Assembly: GCF_000737765.1 (NCBI RefSeq)
Contig: NZ_JPRI01000010.1
Coordinates: 328,535 to 392,534 of the forward strand
Length of the DNA stretch: 64,000 nucleotides
Source of the DNA: Chryseobacterium vrystaatense
Lineage (GTDB): Bacteria > Bacteroidota > Bacteroidia > Flavobacteriales > Weeksellaceae
Direction of reading: 5' to 3'
The translations under genes and the position numbers were made by a program. This document shows, in pieces, positions 18,201-25,979 of this stretch (positions are counted from its first letter, which is position 1; the number at the start of each line of letters is the position of its first letter). The notes under the pieces were generated by a model. The model did no database searches and was not told where the DNA came from. It was given only the letters and a program-made list of their open reading frames with translations.

Positions 18201-19256
18201 ATGAGCACATTAACAGTAAAAGCCTACGGAGCTGAGTCTACAACGGCAGACCTGAAAGAAATGAATATTGAAAGAAGAGAAACCACTCCAAAAGATGTAG
18301 AAATTGAAATTCTATACTGCGGAGTATGCCACTCTGACCTTCATACCGCAAGAAATGACTGGGGCGGATCTTTGTATCCTGTAGTTCCCGGACATGAAAT
18401 TGTCGGCAGAATTACCCGTGTAGGAAGTGATGTATCCAAATTTAAAGTTGGTGACCTTGCTGCAGTAGGATGTATGGTAGACTCGTGCGGACACTGCGAC
18501 AGCTGCAAACAGGACCTTGAGCAATATTGCTTAAACGGATTTACAGGAACCTACAACGGTAAAGACAAACATTTGGGTGGCCATACTTTTGGAGGATACT
18601 CTCAGAAAGTGGTTGTTGATGAACATTTCGTTTTAAGCGTACCTGAAAATTTGGATCTGGCCGCAGTAGCACCTCTTCTTTGTGCAGGTATTACAACATG
18701 GTCTCCATTAAGACACTGGAACGTAGGACCTGATTCTAAAGTCGCGGTTGTAGGACTAGGCGGACTGGGACATATGGCGATCAAATTAGCCAAAGGCCTG
18801 GGTGCTGAAGTTACTCTGTTCTCAAGAACTCCGGGAAAAACGGAAGATGCAAAACAACTGGGAGCTGATCACGTTGTGATTTCTACCGACGATTCACAAA
18901 TGGACACCGTAAAAGGAAAATTTGATCTTATCATTGATACGGTTCCTTATGAGCATGACGTCAATCCTTATATGCAGACGCTTACCCTTAACGGAACTTT
19001 AGTTCTGGTAGGTTTTGTAGGTGAATTCAGCGAAACTGAGGTAAGTACCAGACCAATGATTTTCCAACGCCGTTCTGTAGCGGGATCTTTGATTGGCGGT
19101 ATTGCTGAAACTCAGGAATTGCTTGATTTCTGTGGAAAGCATAATATCGTTTCAGATATTGAGCTGATCAAAATGGAGGATATCAACCATGCCTATGAAA
19201 GAATGCTTAAGAGCGATGTGAAATACCGTTTTGTCATTGATATGCAATCTTTGTAA
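18201..19256 (+). CDS. Zinc-dependent NAD(P) alcohol dehydrogenase (MDR family, YahK/CAD-like)
   Basis: A 351-residue medium-chain dehydrogenase. The catalytic zinc ligands are Cys in 'CGVCHSDLHTARNDW' and His-Glu in 'PGHEIVG'. The structural zinc site is 'CGHCDSCKQDLEQYC'. The nucleotide loop is GLGGLG, and the following 'FSRTPGK' ends strand 2 without the acidic residue typical of NAD specificity, so NADPH is likely. Such enzymes reduce a broad range of aldehydes. It is co-transcribed with the cupin gene and likely under the AraC regulator. Confidence 0.92.
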   Translation: MSTLTVKAYGAESTTADLKEMNIERRETTPKDVEIEILYCGVCHSDLHTARNDWGGSLYPVVPGHEIVGRITRVGSDVSKFKVGDLAAVGCMVDSCGHCDSCKQDLEQYCLNGFTGTYNGKDKHLGGHTFGGYSQKVVVDEHFVLSVPENLDLAAVAPLLCAGITTWSPLRHWNVGPDSKVAVVGLGGLGHMAIKLAKGLGAEVTLFSRTPGKTEDAKQLGADHVVISTDDSQMDTVKGKFDLIIDTVPYEHDVNPYMQTLTLNGTLVLVGFVGEFSETEVSTRPMIFQRRSVAGSLIGGIAETQELLDFCGKHNIVSDIELIKMEDINHAYERMLKSDVKYRFVIDMQSL

Positions 19257-19276
19257 TGACTCGTATATTGTAATGG

Positions 19277-19305
19277 AAAGACTGTCTTTGGGCAGTCTTT
19301 TCTGT
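19277..19305 (+). terminator. Terminator of cupin-ADH operon
   Basis: An 8-bp stem AAAGACTG / CAGTCTTT with an 8-nt loop, followed by TTCTGTTTT. Confidence 0.75.
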
Positions 19306-19347
19306 TTTAATATACTTCCCCATCGTGAATACATTTTACAAAGAAAA

Positions 19348-19710
19348 TCATTTATACTCCCCTTTCATATCAAGGAACGCCCAGTCAGCTAAAGCAGCAA
19401 TCACGGGGATCAGGCCGGTTCCTGCATTACTTAGTTTGTAGGTAACATGAGGTGGAACTACAGGTTTTGCGGTTCTGATGACCAGTCCGTCTGCTTCCAG
19501 CTGTTTCAGGTGCTGAATGAGTACTTTTTCGGTTACGGCAGGAATAGCGCGCTTAAGTTCGCTATATCTTTTATCACCGTTGGAGAGCTGATACAGAATA
19601 ATCGGCTTCCAGTACCCCCCAATCTTTTCCATAACATAGGTAACCGGACACTTGTCCAGTGCATATTTTTTGTTCTGCTGAATGGTAGAGCTTTCTTTAA
19701 TGGCTGTCAT
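19348..19710 (-). CDS. HxlR family transcriptional regulator
   Basis: A 120-residue winged helix-turn-helix protein. 'CPVTYVMEKIGGYWKPIILYQLSNGDKRYSELKRAI' is the HxlR hallmark (Cys then I/L-GGKW-like). The single N-terminal Cys in 'LDKCPV' is the position that senses electrophiles or oxidants in YodB, HypR and QorR. It is divergent from an NAD(P)H-binding oxidoreductase, the usual target of this family. A double operator-like repeat lies between them. Confidence 0.9.
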   Translation of the reverse strand: MTAIKESSTIQQNKKYALDKCPVTYVMEKIGGYWKPIILYQLSNGDKRYSELKRAIPAVTEKVLIQHLKQLEADGLVIRTAKPVVPPHVTYKLSNAGTGLIPVIAALADWAFLDMKGEYK

Positions 19711-19719
19711 AATGATACA

Positions 19720-19749
19720 TACTTTAGGGTAAGTACTTGTATAAAAGTA
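19720..19749. promoter_or_regulatory. Putative HxlR double operator
   Basis: Two perfect inverted repeats of identical form, TACTT-N6-AAGTA, lie at 19720-19735 and 19734-19749, overlapping by 2 bp and offset by 14 bp. They cover the likely transcription start of the HxlR gene and the -33 TTG (19737-19739) of the divergent oxidoreductase gene. This is the place and form expected for an autoregulated HxlR repressor. Confidence 0.6.
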
Positions 19750-19753
19750 AGTA

Positions 19754-19761
19754 CAAATATA
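19754..19761 (-). promoter_or_regulatory. -7 box of HxlR gene
   Basis: TATATTTG on the minus strand. It overlaps by 2 bp the plus-strand -7 box of the oxidoreductase gene. Confidence 0.5.
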
Positions 19762-19767
19762 CCTTTG
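19760..19767 (+). promoter_or_regulatory. -7 box of NmrA-like oxidoreductase gene
   Basis: TACCTTTG with TTG at 19737-19739 gives TTG-N20-TAnnTTTG, a full Bacteroidota promoter, 25 nt before the ATG. Confidence 0.6.
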
Positions 19768-19792
19768 TTATCAGAATAAAAAAATATTTATT

Positions 19793-20677
19793 ATGAAAAT
19801 TATCATCACGGGTTCATTGGGAAATGTAGCAAAGCCTTTAACAGAGCAGTTAGCTGCAGAAGGACACGACATCACTGTTGTCAGCAGCAATGAATCAAAG
19901 GTCAACGAAATAGAATCAACAGGAGCTAAAGCTGCAATAGGTTCCATCACGGATTTAGATTTTTTAGTTAAAACTTTTGAAGGTGCTGATGCTGTTTTTG
20001 CGATGACACCTCCTAATATGGGTGGTGTAAATATTGTTGAAAATACAGTAAATGCAGGAAAAAACTATGCGGAAGCTGTTAAAATAAATAATGTCAAAAG
20101 ACTGGTTATGCTAAGCAGTATCGGAGCAGAATCTCCGGTAGAAAACGGCCCTATTAAAAGTCTTCATCATATTGAAAAGCTGTATACCGAACTTGACAAT
20201 ACATCGGTGACTCTTCTGAGAGCTGGTTATTTTTATTTTAATTTCTTTAATGATATTCCATTGGTTAAAGGTGCAGGAATTATCGGAGGAAATTATTCCG
20301 CAGAAATAAGTATTCCGCTGGTTCACCCTAATGACATTGCTCAGGCGGCAGCTGAAGAACTGGTTAAGACTTCTGTCGGTAAAAACATCAGATATATTGT
20401 GAGCGATGTCCGGAAAGCAGCTGATTTTGCCAAAGTTTTTGGTGCAGCTATTGGAAAACCTGAACTCCCATGGGTAGAGTTTTCGGATGCGGATTCATTA
20501 AATGGAATGCTTCAGGCTGGACTTCCACAGGAAATGGCCGAGCTTTATACTGAAATGGGAAGAGGGGTGAGAACAGGTGTCGTACAGAAGGACTTTATTG
20601 AGCATGGATCTTCTGTTGATGGGAAGACGAAATTAGAAGAGTTTTCGAAAGAGTTTTCTGCTAAATTTAATTCTTAA
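19793..20677 (+). CDS. NmrA/SDR-type NAD(P)H-binding oxidoreductase
   Basis: A 294-residue atypical short-chain dehydrogenase. It has an N-terminal Rossmann strand with 'ITGSLGNVAKPL' (TGxxGxxG-like), and 'VVSSNESKVNEIESTGAKAAIGSITD' and 'GADAVFAMTPPNMGG' typical of the NmrA/QorB group. In Flavobacteria and Enterobacteria such enzymes (QOR2-like) reduce quinones. It is divergent from HxlR, as QorB is from its HxlR-type regulator in other bacteria, so a quinone/electrophile response is likely. Confidence 0.85.
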   Translation: MKIIITGSLGNVAKPLTEQLAAEGHDITVVSSNESKVNEIESTGAKAAIGSITDLDFLVKTFEGADAVFAMTPPNMGGVNIVENTVNAGKNYAEAVKINNVKRLVMLSSIGAESPVENGPIKSLHHIEKLYTELDNTSVTLLRAGYFYFNFFNDIPLVKGAGIIGGNYSAEISIPLVHPNDIAQAAAEELVKTSVGKNIRYIVSDVRKAADFAKVFGAAIGKPELPWVEFSDADSLNGMLQAGLPQEMAELYTEMGRGVRTGVVQKDFIEHGSSVDGKTKLEEFSKEFSAKFNS

Positions 20678-20953
20678 AATTTTCAAATACTTTTGTTTTG
20701 AAATAAAAGAATCAAAAGTTCAAGACTGGAATCAGAAGCTAAAAATCCTCAACTCGCGCGAATTAAACGTGGGTTCTTCGACTCTAATTGTGTGTCGTGT
20801 ACCGCATTTTTTTGCTATTAATTTCCAGCTTGTTGATTAACAGCTTTTCTATAAAACAGTTTCGGCGCACCTGCGGTGCGCCGAAACTTTATCTTTAAAT
20901 CAATCGCTCAGTTAAGTGTTCAGCAAAAATTAAGTCTGAATCTTAAACTCAAC
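20678..20953. other. Intergenic region with a GC-rich palindromic segment
   Basis: No gene seen. Around 20752-20815 the sequence turns GC-rich (contains TCGCGCGA and two CGTG/GTCG-rich patches), unlike the rest of the intergenic DNA. The strong terminator at 20858-20888 follows. Confidence 0.4.
20858..20890. terminator. Strong bidirectional terminator
   Basis: A 14-bp perfect stem (AGTTTCGGCGCACC / GGTGCGCCGAAACT) with a 3-nt TGC loop, between the convergent oxidoreductase and ENPP genes. Confidence 0.85.
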
Positions 20954-22237
20954 CTATTGCTTCTCTTTCAATATTTCCTTTAAGACCTTCAATTTTCCAT
21001 CAACAGGCTGCTCGATTTTCAAACCTAATATTTCTGTCACCAAAGGATACACGTTAACATTTGAAAATTCATCAACAACTATGTTGCTTTTAAATTCAGG
21101 TCCCCACGCATAGAAAGTAGCTTTCATTTCAGGGACAATTTTGGGATTGTAACCGTGTTTTCCTACAGATGTTTTTTTTCCTTTTTCCAGAAATATTTTC
21201 GGGGCTTTCGGAATCAGCAGGATCTGTCCTATTCTGTCATATCTATCATCTCTAGTGGCAAAATGCAGGTACTTAGGCAGTTTTTTATCGAGATAGACTT
21301 CGTAGTCATTTGTTTTGCCGGACTTCAGTTGTTTGTAAACTGCTTTAACCTCAGCAGGATTTTTGACATAAACTCTGAGAAGTGTCTGGGAATTATAATA
21401 ATCAAATCTGTTTTTATCTAAAAGTACAGCTGGTATCTCCAATGGAGTTCCACCGTCTACTTTGATCATTCCATGGTCGGAAACAAAAATAAAGTTGACA
21501 TTTTTTAATCCTAAATCCTTTACTTTCTGAACTAAATCCCCTATTGCCTGATCAATCAGGTGAACAGCCGTTTCTGTTTCGTGGGTATCAGGACCGTAAT
21601 GATGTCCGCTTCCGTCTACTTCCGGAAAATACAGCGAAATAAAATGAGGTCTGGTTTCTACCGGAAGTTTCAGCCAGTTAACAACCTTTTCTACTTTTTC
21701 TGAAGGTTTAAATTTTTCGTGATAAGGATAATAATAAGAAGGTCTCATTCCCCCTGCATCACTCGCAGAGCCTACCCACATCAGGGAAGCTGAAACCATA
21801 CCCTGTTTTTCTGCCAACGCCCAAAGGGGAGTTCCACCATACCAGCTTCCGTCTTCAGCATTTTTTTTATTGCTCATGGCATAGGTCTCTTTTCTTTTGT
21901 AATCATAGAAGAAATTATCGATCAAACCATGGTGGGAAGGGTAAAGTCCTGTGATCAGACTCCAGTGATTGGGAAAGGTAATGCTTGGGTAACTCGGGAT
22001 CATTGCTTCAGCCTGAATGCCTTCAGATGATAATTTCAGTAAATTTTCCGCATTATATTTTTTAGCATAATCATAACGGAAACCGTCTGTGGAAATCATG
22101 ATCACATAAGGCTTAGCCTGGGCTTCACTACTGTTGGTACGGCCGGGTATCACGACCTGAGCTGTATCTATATTGGTTTGCTGGGCATATATTGCCAGTG
22201 AAAAAAACAGCAGTACAATTTGTATTCCTCGCTTCAT
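20954..22237 (-). CDS. Ectonucleotide pyrophosphatase/phosphodiesterase-like, exported
   Basis: A 427-residue alkaline phosphatase-superfamily enzyme. The signal peptide is MKRGIQIVLLFFSLAIYAQ. The metal-binding 'MISTDGFRYDY' and the Thr nucleophile in 'PSITFPNHWSLITGLYPSHHG' are the ENPP signature; 'DGSGHHYGPDT' and 'FVSDHGM' supply the other zinc ligands. It would hydrolyse nucleotide pyrophosphates or phosphodiesters in the periplasm or outside. I chose the ATG at 22237 because a -7 box (22253-22260) overlaps the longer frame. It is monocistronic. Confidence 0.9.
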   Translation of the reverse strand: MKRGIQIVLLFFSLAIYAQQTNIDTAQVVIPGRTNSSEAQAKPYVIMISTDGFRYDYAKKYNAENLLKLSSEGIQAEAMIPSYPSITFPNHWSLITGLYPSHHGLIDNFFYDYKRKETYAMSNKKNAEDGSWYGGTPLWALAEKQGMVSASLMWVGSASDAGGMRPSYYYPYHEKFKPSEKVEKVVNWLKLPVETRPHFISLYFPEVDGSGHHYGPDTHETETAVHLIDQAIGDLVQKVKDLGLKNVNFIFVSDHGMIKVDGGTPLEIPAVLLDKNRFDYYNSQTLLRVYVKNPAEVKAVYKQLKSGKTNDYEVYLDKKLPKYLHFATRDDRYDRIGQILLIPKAPKIFLEKGKKTSVGKHGYNPKIVPEMKATFYAWGPEFKSNIVVDEFSNVNVYPLVTEILGLKIEQPVDGKLKVLKEILKEKQ

Positions 22238-22252
22238 TATCAAATTTTTTGG

Positions 22253-22260
22253 CAAAGTTA
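22253..22260 (-). promoter_or_regulatory. -7 box of ENPP gene
   Basis: TAACTTTG on the minus strand, 15 bp upstream of the ATG at 22237. The leader is therefore only about 8 nt. Confidence 0.5.
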
Positions 22261-22322
22261 CGGCCTATCCCTGTGCAGGAAAAGTTTCTGAGATTAAAAG
22301 TATATTAAAACAGATTACATTT

Positions 22323-23168
22323 TTAAATTTCCTTTTCCATTTCAAACTGCGACACCCTGTTTTCAAGGCCGGCTGCAGTTTTCAGAAAAGCAGCAGTATG
22401 CTCTGATGTATCCTCAGCATTATTAACAGAGACCGTCTGCCCTTCAAATAGATGCCCGACCCTTCTGAAAAGCTCTGCTCCAACTCCCTGTTTTCTATAT
22501 TTTTTATCGACAGCAATCTGATAGACTTTTCTTGCTTTGGGGTTGTAGATTACATATCCCACCAACAGTCCGTTTACATAGGCTCCCAGAATCCTGCATT
22601 CTTTTCTGATTTTGCCAAGAACGGGTACTGAACTCTGCCATGATGGCTCTATATCCCAAAAAGACTGAAACAGGTCCCACTGAAAATCTTCCATATCCTT
22701 TATTTCTACTTCAGGATTCTGTTTTTCAACATTCACAATTCCATTAAAACAGAGAAGTTTCCTCATGATCTTGAATCCCAAATTTTCATAGGCTCTTATA
22801 GCCGGATCATTTCCCACAATTACTTCGAGAATCAGGATATCTGCTTTTCTTTCTTTAAATACCGGAAGCATCGCATCGTACATTTTTCTTACCAGCCCAT
22901 GCCCTCTGAATTCAGGAATAATGCCGGTTCCTGCATTATAAATACTTCGTTTTCCATTTTCCTCCTTTTCTGCACTTAGAATAAACCCCACCAGCTTTTC
23001 TGATTCGAATGTACCTGCGGAAAGTTCCATGTCAATACCCTCTGCCTCGATTTTTAATTCAAGCTGTTCCAGCGAAAGGTGAAAGGGAACGACGTAATCT
23101 GAAAAAGACCTGTTAAACACAGATAAGAGTTCTTCTGTAGTAATATTTTTTAAATTTCTGATTTCCAT
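22323..23168 (-). CDS. GNAT acetyltransferase with two tandem GNAT domains
   Basis: A 281-residue protein. The N-terminal domain (residues ~1-135) has 'GIIPEFRGHGLVRKMYDAML' (acetyl-CoA loop) and 'NDPAIRAYENLGFKI'. The C-terminal domain has a second loop 'VDKKYRKQGVGAELFRRV'. Such tandem GNAT proteins acetylate small molecules or peptides; the substrate is unknown. It stands alone between the ENPP gene and the deaminase on the same strand. Confidence 0.85.
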   Translation of the reverse strand: MEIRNLKNITTEELLSVFNRSFSDYVVPFHLSLEQLELKIEAEGIDMELSAGTFESEKLVGFILSAEKEENGKRSIYNAGTGIIPEFRGHGLVRKMYDAMLPVFKERKADILILEVIVGNDPAIRAYENLGFKIMRKLLCFNGIVNVEKQNPEVEIKDMEDFQWDLFQSFWDIEPSWQSSVPVLGKIRKECRILGAYVNGLLVGYVIYNPKARKVYQIAVDKKYRKQGVGAELFRRVGHLFEGQTVSVNNAEDTSEHTAAFLKTAAGLENRVSQFEMEKEI

Positions 23169-23207
23169 ACATTAATTTTAACTGTTCAATATTTACCAAA
23201 TAAATGA

Positions 23208-23603
23208 TTACCATTTGCGATCAAGATCTTCTTTCCAGTCATAGGGTAAAAGTTCTTTTAAGGTTAAGAATATTCCGTTCTTCACCTCAACTATTGCATT
23301 GAGATTTTCTTTAGACAACTGGCTCATCAGTTCTCTGCATCTTCCACATGGAGGAACTGCATTGCCGTCATTGCCAACTGCTACCACCGCTTTAATATGT
23401 GACTCTCCATGTTTCAACATTTCAGCCACCGCACTGTGTTCTGCACAGAACCCCATAGAACATACGGTATCAATGCTGATTCCTGTAAACACATTTCCTT
23501 TGGCTGTTTCTATCGCTGCTGCCACGCCTCCGTATTCTATAAAGTCATTAAGAACAGTTGCCTTTGCGAACTGATGTGCTATTTCTTTTAAATCTTTTCT
23601 CAT
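23208..23603 (-). CDS. Cytidine deaminase-family protein, blasticidin-S-deaminase-like
   Basis: A 131-residue single-domain zinc deaminase. The ligands are Cys53 (in CAEHSA, with catalytic Glu55), Cys86 and Cys89 (PPCGRCRE), as in tetrameric Cdd. The segment 'AVGNDGNAVPPCGRCREL ... LKELLPYDW' resembles blasticidin S deaminase more than classical Cdd, so the substrate may be a nucleoside or nucleoside antibiotic rather than strictly cytidine. I chose the ATG at 23603 (MRKDLKEIAHQF); the 30 extra upstream codons look non-coding. Confidence 0.8.
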   Translation of the reverse strand: MRKDLKEIAHQFAKATVLNDFIEYGGVAAAIETAKGNVFTGISIDTVCSMGFCAEHSAVAEMLKHGESHIKAVVAVGNDGNAVPPCGRCRELMSQLSKENLNAIVEVKNGIFLTLKELLPYDWKEDLDRKW

Positions 23604-23740
23604 ATTGATTGTGATAGGGTATAAAAAATTATTGACCGGATTGCAATTCTTTTTCGATGGTGTACTGCTTAGCAACAAAGATATAAAAACCATTACCCCT
23701 CTTCAGCAGACAGCCCTGTTAAAATTGCGGCGTATATAGC

Positions 23741-23766
23741 AAATGCCTCTGAAAACAGAGGCATTT
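23741..23766. terminator. Terminator downstream of the envelope redox operon
   Basis: An 11-bp stem AAATGCCTCTG / CAGAGGCATTT with an AAAA loop, 29 bp after the stop of the DOMON-like gene on the minus strand. The T run is short. Confidence 0.65.
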
Positions 23767-23794
23767 ACAAGAGCTTTTTTAAGTGTATGTTAAT

Positions 23795-24553
23795 TTATTC
23801 TTTGATCAGCTTTTCATAAGAAAGGCTCCCGTCTTTTAAGGTGATCTCCAAATAGTAAATTCCCGGCTTCAGATCTCTGACCTCTATGGTTTCTCCGTCA
23901 GGCTGCACGGTTCTGATCTTTCTGCCTGCAGTTTCATAAATATCGATAGATTTTATTTTATCTGCATTTTTAAAGCTCACTCTTTCTTTGGCAGGATTTG
24001 GATAAAGACCCACTTTCTTGCTTTCTGCAACAGTCTCACTTGTACCCAGTACGCCTCTCGTAAGTGCAGCATATCCTCTGGCTGCGTTATGGTAACCTAA
24101 TAACTGATTCCCTGCTCTTCGGGCATAGAATACATTGATGGTGGAAGCGTCATTGGTAAACACATGATCTCCTGCTCCCCCGGTAAGGCTTCTGGTTGCC
24201 ACGACGGTTCTTGTAGTTCCAGAAATATTATCAGTGGTAACGGTCCAGTCCTGTACAGGATCTGCCGGCGGAGTCGTCATTCCAATAAAAGTAAAATCTC
24301 TGCTGGCAGAATTTGAATTGTAGATAAATCCATCTGATCCGTTGGCCATTCCGCCTGTATCTGCTCCGTTTCCTCCAAAACCTATTCCCAGCATCGAATT
24401 GCTGTCACCGGTTAAAGTAAGGGTCACCTGAGTAGCCGTTGTTACAATCTTTACGGTCATGCCGGCAGCCGGAAGATTGACCGTTCCTGTCGAAAACTGT
24501 GCCCATACCAGATTGGCAAGAGCTAAACTGAATGTTAGTAAAACTTTTTTCAT
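23795..24553 (-). CDS. Secreted DOMON-like protein with T9SS sorting domain
   Basis: A 252-residue protein. After a signal peptide (MKKVLLTFSLALANLVWAQ), residues ~20-165 resemble a DOMON domain: 'MLGIGFGG ... SDGFIYN', 'RDFTFIG', 'DWTVTTDN', 'TRSLTGGAGDHVF', 'NVFYARR ... LGYHNAARGY'. DOMON domains bind heme or sugar. The last ~75 residues are a type A T9SS domain (VGLYPNPAKERVSF ... GIYYLEITLKDG). It is the last gene of a five-gene operon with a c-type cytochrome, which makes a heme/electron-transfer role outside the cell plausible but unproven. Confidence 0.75.
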   Translation of the reverse strand: MKKVLLTFSLALANLVWAQFSTGTVNLPAAGMTVKIVTTATQVTLTLTGDSNSMLGIGFGGNGADTGGMANGSDGFIYNSNSASRDFTFIGMTTPPADPVQDWTVTTDNISGTTRTVVATRSLTGGAGDHVFTNDASTINVFYARRAGNQLLGYHNAARGYAALTRGVLGTSETVAESKKVGLYPNPAKERVSFKNADKIKSIDIYETAGRKIRTVQPDGETIEVRDLKPGIYYLEITLKDGSLSYEKLIKE

Positions 24554-24554
24554 T

Positions 24555-25082
24555 TTAATTTTTTAGTAGGTTGATGATGTCTTTGTTGTTGGTCTGTAAT
24601 GCATATTCAAAAGGGGTCATTCCCATTGAATCTTTTTTAGATTGATCTGCTTTGTGTTTAATCAGCAGCTCTGTCAGCTCTCTATTCCCGAATTTCACGG
24701 CCCAAAAAAGGGGTGTGGCTCCGGTAGAATCTGTGATATTGGGATCGGCATTTTTATTTAATAAATAGGTTACCAGATCTTTATTATATTTTACAGAAAG
24801 TCCTGCTAGTGCGGTTCCTTCCTGACTTTTATAATTGATATCTTTTACGTTATCCATTAAAAATTTAGCAACTTCCACGTTCCCTCTGTAACAGGCCAGG
24901 ATAAGCGGTGAAAAGCCGTTCTCATTGGTTTTGTTGATGATATCAGGATCCTGTTTCATGAGATCTTTCACTTCAGCTACTGTTCCGGTTCTGGCAATAT
25001 CAAATATGGACTTTGCCTTTTCCTGAGCGGTCATGAAAGAAAGGGTCATGAATATACTTATGATGAAGATGACATTTCTCAT
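24555..25082 (-). CDS. Exported ankyrin-repeat protein
   Basis: A 175-residue protein with a signal peptide (MRNVIFIISIFMTLSFMTAQ) and four to five ankyrin repeats ('NENGFSPLILACYRGNVEVAKFLM', 'EGTALAGLSVKYNKDLVTYLL', 'TGATPLFWAVKFGNRELTELLI', 'MGMTPFEYALQTNNKDIINLL'). It likely acts as a periplasmic protein-binding scaffold. It overlaps the YceI gene by 4 bp (ATGA) and is 1 bp from the DOMON gene, so it is tightly coupled in the operon. Confidence 0.85.
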   Translation of the reverse strand: MRNVIFIISIFMTLSFMTAQEKAKSIFDIARTGTVAEVKDLMKQDPDIINKTNENGFSPLILACYRGNVEVAKFLMDNVKDINYKSQEGTALAGLSVKYNKDLVTYLLNKNADPNITDSTGATPLFWAVKFGNRELTELLIKHKADQSKKDSMGMTPFEYALQTNNKDIINLLKN

Positions 25083-25624
25083 TGCTTTACCATTACATAG
25101 TTATATTCCACTTTTACATTTTCCGCGACTTTTTTGGTTACCATTTTGGGAATAGTCACGTTGTGATCTACAGGTCTGGCCATAAAACTTCCCTGCATAT
25201 AAATCTTGCCATCTTTGGCATAAACGGAAGCTGCAGAGGAAACGGCTTTATCTACTCCATGAAAATTAAGGGTTCCCTGAACGGTATATTTCTGCGGAGA
25301 AGTACTCAGTTTCGTTTTGTCGAAATTGATGATCTTGCCCTTAAAGGTAGCTTTCGGATATTTTGCGGTTTCTGCGTAGCTTTCATTGAAATGTTCTTCC
25401 ATTAATTTGGTTTTAAAATGGAAGTTCTTCACGACTGAAACAGAGGCCATTTCTCCGCTGTCGGCATTCAGAATCACGACATTATTATCATCTTTCGCGT
25501 ACACATCTTCAAAAAGCGGTACGGATGCTTCAAAGGTTACACTGCCTGTTTTGGAACTGTATTTCTGGGCAGAAGCAAAGCCTGAGAAAAACAATACGGC
25601 ACTCATTAATACTAATCTTTTCAT
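25079..25624 (-). CDS. YceI family protein
   Basis: A 181-residue periplasmic lipocalin-fold protein with a signal peptide (MKRLVLMSAVLFFSGFASAQ). Family features include 'GSVTFEASVPLFEDVYAKDDN', 'YPKATFKGKI' and 'VQGTLNFHGVDKAV'. YceI proteins bind isoprenoid or amphipathic molecules and are often beside cytochromes. I chose the ATG at 25624; the longer frame opens with TTG. It is the third gene of the operon. Confidence 0.88.
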   Translation of the reverse strand: MKRLVLMSAVLFFSGFASAQKYSSKTGSVTFEASVPLFEDVYAKDDNNVVILNADSGEMASVSVVKNFHFKTKLMEEHFNESYAETAKYPKATFKGKIINFDKTKLSTSPQKYTVQGTLNFHGVDKAVSSAASVYAKDGKIYMQGSFMARPVDHNVTIPKMVTKKVAENVKVEYNYVMVKQ

Positions 25625-25636
25625 ATCCAATATTTT

Positions 25637-25978
25637 TTAATTTTCAGTAAGCCCGTCGGCTTTCCATTTGATGAAGGTGTTGATTTGGGTCTGTGAAAGG
25701 GATCCGCCCTGAGGCATTTTTTGCAGGTCACCATTGGCTCTCTGTATCCGGTCCAGAATGCCTTCGATGTTATTTTTAACATCTGTGTAAGTCGTCAATG
25801 GTTTAAAGCTTCCTGCTCCATGGCAGCCGAGGCAGTTATTATCCACAATAGTTTTCACTTCAGTATTGTATCTCACAGGTACCGTAATGGGTGTATTATC
25901 CGAAATCTCTTCATAGGTCCTGCTGTCACAGGCAATTAACAAAACTGCTGATGACCATAAGTACATTATCTTTTTCAT
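25637..25978 (-). CDS. c-type cytochrome lipoprotein
   Basis: A 113-residue protein with a lipobox (LIAC, Cys17) and a single heme-c site CLGCH (Cys49-Cys52-His53). 'LQKMPQGGSLSQTQINTFIKWKADG' carries the likely distal Met and the C-terminal helix typical of small mono-heme cytochromes. It would be a membrane-anchored periplasmic electron carrier. I chose the ATG at 25978 because the longer frame overlaps the preceding gene. Confidence 0.88.
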   Translation of the reverse strand: MKKIMYLWSSAVLLIACDSRTYEEISDNTPITVPVRYNTEVKTIVDNNCLGCHGAGSFKPLTTYTDVKNNIEGILDRIQRANGDLQKMPQGGSLSQTQINTFIKWKADGLTEN

Positions 25979-25979
25979 T

